From: Adiantum capillus-veneris
Lineage: Eukaryota > Streptophyta > Polypodiopsida > Polypodiales > Pteridaceae
Length of the DNA: 64,000 nucleotides
Assembly (NCBI GenBank): GCA_014529385.2
Contig: CM043942.1
Coordinates: 108,829,141-108,893,140, forward strand
Direction: 5' to 3'
This document shows positions 56,763 through 64,000 of the stretch, one piece after another. How positions within the stretch are numbered: the first letter of the stretch is position 1; each line of letters starts with the position of its first letter. Below the pieces are notes generated by a model. It made no database searches, was not told the DNA's origin, and saw nothing but the letters and a program-made list of their open reading frames with translations. A program made the translations under genes and the position numbers.

Positions 56763-58635
56763 CTAGAATGCCTCTGATCCTGTGCTAGAGTTTCCGTCGA
56801 TGGAGTGTGCTCCTATGTCTCGGTGGTGGTCGTCTCGATCTCCCGAGCTCAGTCGCCCTGTCAATGAGGGTGCCTCTGGTATGAATCCCTGTGCTGGTGG
56901 TTGGTCTCCTGGCTCCCTCGATCCAAAGAAGTCTGTGATCTGTCTGTGTGATTGTCGTACTCCATGTCTCCTCAGCAAACTATCTCTATGTCGGTGTAGC
57001 TCAAGTAGATATAAGCCAAGGCATCTCTGATCCTGATACCTCATGACTCTATCTAGGGGTCCAAAACCCTCCCTGAATAAGCAATGGAAGCGCCCTCGTA
57101 TCTCATAATACACAGTGCAGTGGCATATGTAGTGTAGCTCTGTCTCTGGCTCTCTACCGCATAGTTGGCATATCCTAGACTCCGGTGGTATCCCTCTGAA
57201 TCTACCCGTCTCACTCTCCAGCTGGTGTGAGGATGTGCGAATCTGACCAATAGCACATCACAGACCATGAGACAATGAGTGTCCATGTACCTCGGACGAG
57301 TCACAAACCCATCTCCCGAAAGTTGGAGAAGATGCTTTTTGTAGAAAGCCATCTTCGTGCCCAACTCCTGCATCGGCTCTACCCATGTCCTCCTGGTGTC
57401 CAACTGTATAAGATCCTGACGAATGAGTCTAGTGATCTCCGTCTGTGTGACTGGCAGGGAGGGAATATTGAAAAGGAGGCAATCTATCCATGCTGAGACC
57501 ATGCCTTTGAAACCATGAGGTCATGTGCGCATACCAACATGATGTGTCTCCCTGCATCGCTAACTGTCTAGAGGACTCAAGAGCCAATCTAGTATATTTG
57601 CCTCTATGTGTATCCCATAGACAGTGCATAAAGGACAATGATCTGGTAAGAGCCTCAATCTCTATAGGAGGGGCGGCTACCTCCGCTCGAATAATCGCAT
57701 GTGGTACGGAGGCCTTGGCTCTAATCATCCGGGATATCATAAATACCAAGGGTCTCTCCATTTTCCTCCAACTGTCATGATTCACAGATGGTCCCCAAAC
57801 TTGGACCCCATAAAGCATAGCTGAAGCAACCAAAGTATCAAAGAGCCATAGCTTTGTTCGTGGTTCTTGAAACTGAACCTGCGAACACATTCTCTCTAGC
57901 CCTCCCAATGCCGCATAGGCTCTGGACAGTCTAGTCTCTGCTGCTCTCCTTAGAGTAAACCTCGGTCCCGTGAATACCACCCCCAGATATGTATATGCAT
58001 CTGTGTACTGCACAGTGTCGTGACCATATACTAGTGTAGGTGCCGATCTCTTGACCCACTTGTGTGTGGTGTTAAACACCATAACCTTGGTTTTACCAAG
58101 GTTCACAAACAATCCACTATCCTCTGCAAAGGTGTGCAATGCATCCAACTGTCTCTGCATGCCCTCTGGTGACTCTGATATCAACACAATATCATCAACA
58201 TATAATAACAAAGGGATCCATGTCCCTGCTAGCTGAGCGCCTCTGTTGCCCTCTCTGTGGGGTCCCCTGCCTTGAAGAGAGGTACGATAGTAGATAATCT
58301 CCAAGACTCGGGTAGTCCCTCACACATGACAAGGTCAAACAACCACGCAAGAACCTCTGACAGTAAATCTCTAGCATGTATCAAGTGCTCTGCCACCAAA
58401 CCATCATGATCATATGCTCTCCTAGCCTCATCCTGTCAATGGCGTTCTTCACCATCTCAGTGGTAAAGAGGGTACTAGTGGCTGGACATGGCTCTAGAGG
58501 GTCTGGTAATGGTGGTTGCCCAGGTACTATATATAATGATGTTGCATACTGATCCCAAATCTCGGGAGAATTAATCACTGGAGGAGGTGAGTGCTCATGG
58601 AAGAGACGCCAGGCCTCACCCGAATCTCGACTCAA
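56763..58635 (-). pseudogene. LINE copy 2 reverse transcriptase, deleted and frameshifted
   Basis: Frames 58381-58635 (WDQYATSLYIVPGQPPLPDP), 58195-58377, 57429-58304 (LLLYVDDIVLISES, motif C with V for A; KVMVFNTTHKWVKRS), 57053-57502 and 56763-57113 (ITDFFGSREPGDQPPAQG). RT motifs A and B are missing: between 58250 and 58300 the sequence jumps from the REGNRGAQLAG region to the fingers region, so an internal deletion removed the catalytic core. Confidence 0.85.
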
Positions 58636-58641
58636 AAAGAG

Positions 58642-59445
58642 CTAATACAAATCACGTTCTTGGGCTAAAAAGGCCCACTTCTTCCGTCGCACTAAATGCC
58701 GAAGGGCAATCCGAGACTGTCTATATGTAATGACTCCAAGTATAAGCTCGCTCTGAATCTGAACTCTCATCTCTCTGCACTCCTCATCATACCAACTATT
58801 CTGAGACATGTTTTCTCTGATCTGGTTGAGTGTGTGGGTATGCCTCTGCTGCTGCCCATGCAAGATCTCCGTCAATAGAGTGGTGATCTCCTCCACAGTA
58901 TATACAGGCTCGGCTGCCCACATCCGACTGTAAATCTCCTCCACATAAACTGACTCCTGAGTCTGTCTCTGGTGTAAAAGTATACCGTGTTTGTGCAATC
59001 CTCCGTGGTGTCTTAGAGGCACTGTACTGGAAAGATACTATAAAAGTCAAGAGAGCATGGTCCACTGCTACTCCAACAGGTCTAGTTCCCACACTGAGAT
59101 CCTGAATACTAGAGATGAAGCTCGGTAAAGTCATGACATAGTCCAGTGTACTGGCCCCATGTCTGTGTGGAAAGCATGTGAATCCCCCATACGAAGGAAA
59201 AATCTCTAGACCATTAAGTATGGCCAAACCATGCGTAGTCGTCATCTCCATGAGATTTCTCCCATACTCTGTGTGCTCTCTATTCTGTGAGTGTCTGTCA
59301 AGCCCCATCTATGATATATCCATCTCTCTAAGCATCTCCTCCGAGGTATCATAAAATACCGTTTGGGAGTTGGCCGTCCTGGCATTAAAGTCTCCCAAGA
59401 GAATGATATCTCCATCTCTAGAGAACTCCCATATGTCATCATCAA
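58642..59445 (-). pseudogene. LINE copy 2 endonuclease, partial
   Basis: Frames 59242-59445, 58796-59308 (TEYGRNLMEMTTTHGLAILN, PHRHGASTLDYVMTLPSF) and 58642-59022 (RVQIQSELILGVITYRQSRI) cover the C-terminal half of the endonuclease. The reading reaches RT with one in-frame TAG (RDLY-stop-LFLSRDS), which shows that ORF2 was originally continuous. Confidence 0.85.
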
Positions 59446-59449
59446 GTGT

Positions 59450-62078
<2,629 letters not shown>

Positions 62079-62125
<47 letters not shown>
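62079..62125. repeat. (GA)n tract at the 5' end of LINE copy 3
   Basis: 47 bases of GA directly against the truncated 5' end of copy 3. It may be the original target repeat or the tail of a further element to the right. Confidence 0.9.
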
Positions 62126-62126
<1 letters not shown>

Positions 62127-62632
62127 ATCACATTAACTCCAGAGACAGAATGATACAAGATGACCAATAAGTGGACCCTAGGAGTACTGATATAGTGTGC
62201 CCGGCCTGGGCTGGGCAAAACCTCTAAAAATACCCAACATCTGAAAATCCACAAAATTGGAAATACATAATAAAATGGGCAAAATGTATGGTGCAAACCC
62301 TATATGTGCATGGAATCCCTACCAGAAGGGTAAAAGGGTGGGCAACCTACAACCAAGGGCTTGAGTGCACATGAGGAAAGCCATAAGCAAGAGTAAAAGC
62401 ATCTGGAAGGTGAATATAAGCTCTAACAGCCCCCCTCAACAGTAGATTCTGAGAAGCTATGGAGGAAAATGTCGGAGTCTTGATAAAATTTGGAGAGTCA
62501 AAATGAGCACCAAGCGAAGAAACGATGAACTGTCTAGTGCCAAGTGAAGATGGCCATACTGAAGGTTGCAATGATCAAGTCAATATGGAAGCTGAAAGTA
62601 ATGCCAAAAAATCGAACAAGTCGAGGAGAGGA
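62126..62632 (-). mobile_element. LTR-retrotransposon remnant (3' LTR end and polypurine tract)
   Basis: On the minus strand a polypurine tract GAGGGGGGC (62429-62437) is followed by TGTTAGAGCTTATATTC, the usual start of a 3' LTR, so an LTR runs leftward from 62428. The order suggests a copia-type element, but no coding domain is readable in the 200 bases that remain. It is bounded on the left by the GA tract and on the right by the LTR of the next element. Confidence 0.45.
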
Positions 62633-62949
62633 TGTTATAGAAGTGCCAAAGATGAGCGTATCGCAGCTCATCGGCTAGTGGTGAAGCAGGCAAAGAGAGG
62701 CGGAGAGTGCACCCCTCTCGAAGCGAACAGTTTGACCAAAGGAGAAAGGCTGGAATGAACAGTGGTTGGGTATTGAAACCCTAGACCAATATGGGAACAA
62801 AGTCCCCTTGCATGTGCACGTGCGCACACGCACACACAACTCACATTCAATATGGGGACAAAGTGCACTTGCATGCACGCGTGCGAACATATACTTGCTT
62901 GCAGATATTCCTTGTCACAAACCAGTGACGTGGCAGCCAGCAGTAGCAC

Positions 62950-63081
<132 letters not shown>

Positions 63082-63470
63082 TGGCAGTCCCGAAATTCCT
63101 GCAGAAAGGCTGACGTGGCAGCCGTGTACGGACACCCACAAAACGCAGGCGCAAAATCGGGCGGGAAAAGCGGCAAGCTGTACGGAATGCTGACGTGGCT
63201 GATTTGCATGAGCAAAAGCTGAAAAAATTCCTACGCAATTTTTAGGGCAGCTTTTGGGCTTTGCTTTATTTTGGAGAAGCTTTTAAAGTTGCTTTATTTT
63301 AAGAACTTTAAAAAGGAAGCTTTTGATTTTGAAGCTTTTGGGGCTCTGCTTTTAGCAACCCTTGTAACCTTTATTAAGAACCCAAGGGGGCTCCCTCTGC
63401 AGAGCCTCTGGATGCAGAGAGTCTGAGAGAGAGAGCACTTGCGGGAGTTGTACTTTTTCTCGAAGATTAA

Positions 63471-63478
63471 TATAAAAA
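63471..63478 (+). promoter_or_regulatory. TATA box in LTR C
   Basis: TATAAAAA, about 160 bases before the LTR end, the usual place for an LTR promoter. Confidence 0.55.
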
Positions 63479-63631
63479 GAAATACCGAAAGGGGCGCTAG
63501 TCTTTGGGGCCAATACCTCTTGGCACGGAACTCCGCTGGGCCGGTGTCGAATCTAATTGTGAACTGTTTTGAAGTGAATTCCTGTCGTGTCATGGTTGAT
63601 TCTTGACTTGGAGTGTCCAAGTTTGTTACAG

Positions 63632-63643
63632 TGGTATCAGAGC
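63632..63643 (+). promoter_or_regulatory. Retrotransposon C primer-binding site (initiator tRNA-Met)
   Basis: TGGTATCAGAGC, the classic plant primer site, one base after the LTR end. Confidence 0.95.
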
Positions 63644-63694
63644 GCGGCCGATTTCTCTTCTACCAAGAAATCCGATCCTTTTTACGCGGCACTT

Positions 63695-64000
63695 ATGGAT
63701 TCAAGCCAAAGACAATTGACTTCCTGTGCATCCGGAGATGCGGGAAGAGATCACGAAGAAGATTCTCGCGAGGAGTATGGCCCGCCTCGGCCTACTCAAG
63801 CGGAGATTGAAGAGATGGAACGTCGGCAGATGGTCAACGACGCGACAAAGATGATCATAAGTTTGGCGAAGGATCTGAAATTTGCAAAATTTTTCACCCA
63901 GACATCCTTCGACGAGGTGCACTCACAGTGGCGGCAAACCACAGAGCCACCCCTCAAATTGGCGCTCAAACAACCTCCTACTCCGAGGATGTTTACAGAG
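63695..64000 (+). CDS. Retrotransposon C gag, N-terminal part
   Basis: An open frame of 102 codons from ATG at 63695 to the window end, with no stop. It reads MDSSQRQLTSCASGDAGRDH, EEDSREEYGPPRPTQAEIEE, then a helical stretch with MVNDATKMIISLAKDLKFAK. The position about 50 bases after the primer site marks it as gag. It is partial: the rest lies beyond the window. The frame is intact so far, which suggests a younger insertion than its neighbours. Confidence 0.75.
   Translation, partial: MDSSQRQLTSCASGDAGRDHEEDSREEYGPPRPTQAEIEEMERRQMVNDATKMIISLAKDLKFAKFFTQTSFDEVHSQWRQTTEPPLKLALKQPPTPRMFTE

Overview
The window is plant nuclear DNA. It holds one host gene and otherwise deeply nested transposable elements. 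The case for a land plant: a spliced gene for a PARP-type zinc-finger DNA 3'-phosphatase (ZDP family), Ty3/gypsy chromovirus pol with a C-terminal chromodomain, retroelement primer-binding sites matching plant initiator tRNA-Met and tRNA-Asp, and a Rep/helicase Helitron. The long introns, many (CT)n/(CA)n tracts and very high retroelement load suggest a large genome such as a fern or other non-seed plant, but the species cannot be fixed from sequence alone.

Layout. 1-42653: an old minus-strand Ty3/gypsy element ('A'), with LTR pieces at 1-141 and 41051-42653. It sits inside the gag of another gypsy element ('B', LTR 44121-44663). The RNase H gene of A is split by a Helitron of about 15 kb own length (2247-37609, minus strand). 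The Helitron is split twice, by LTR elements E1 (7055-16075, target duplication AAAAC) and E2 (18464-29537, target duplication ATAAT). Removing E1 and E2 restores the Helitron Rep/helicase reading frame, and removing the Helitron restores the gypsy RNase H frame at an A|T junction.

E1 and E2 are related, use a tRNA-Asp primer, and show gag, an aspartic protease and a W-V-P-K repeat protein. I see no reverse transcriptase or integrase in either. E2 also carries nine copies of a 22-bp palindrome in its two untranslated regions. The Helitron carries passengers: a four-exon gene with an intact 170-codon frame, a broken coiled-coil gene, a second broken spliced gene, and a satellite-rich 5' end.

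45392-51363: six exons of the plus-strand ZDP gene, with a 4.9-kb first intron full of elements (an inverted repeat, an integrase scrap, a tandem TRIM-like element with target duplication ATAGA). The remaining exons are not in the window. 52106-62078: three head-to-tail, 5'-truncated LINE copies on the minus strand, each ending in a (TC)n tail and joined to the next by a (GA)n tract. 62126-64000: an LTR remnant, then the 5' LTR, primer site and open gag start of a plus-strand LTR retrotransposon that runs off the window.
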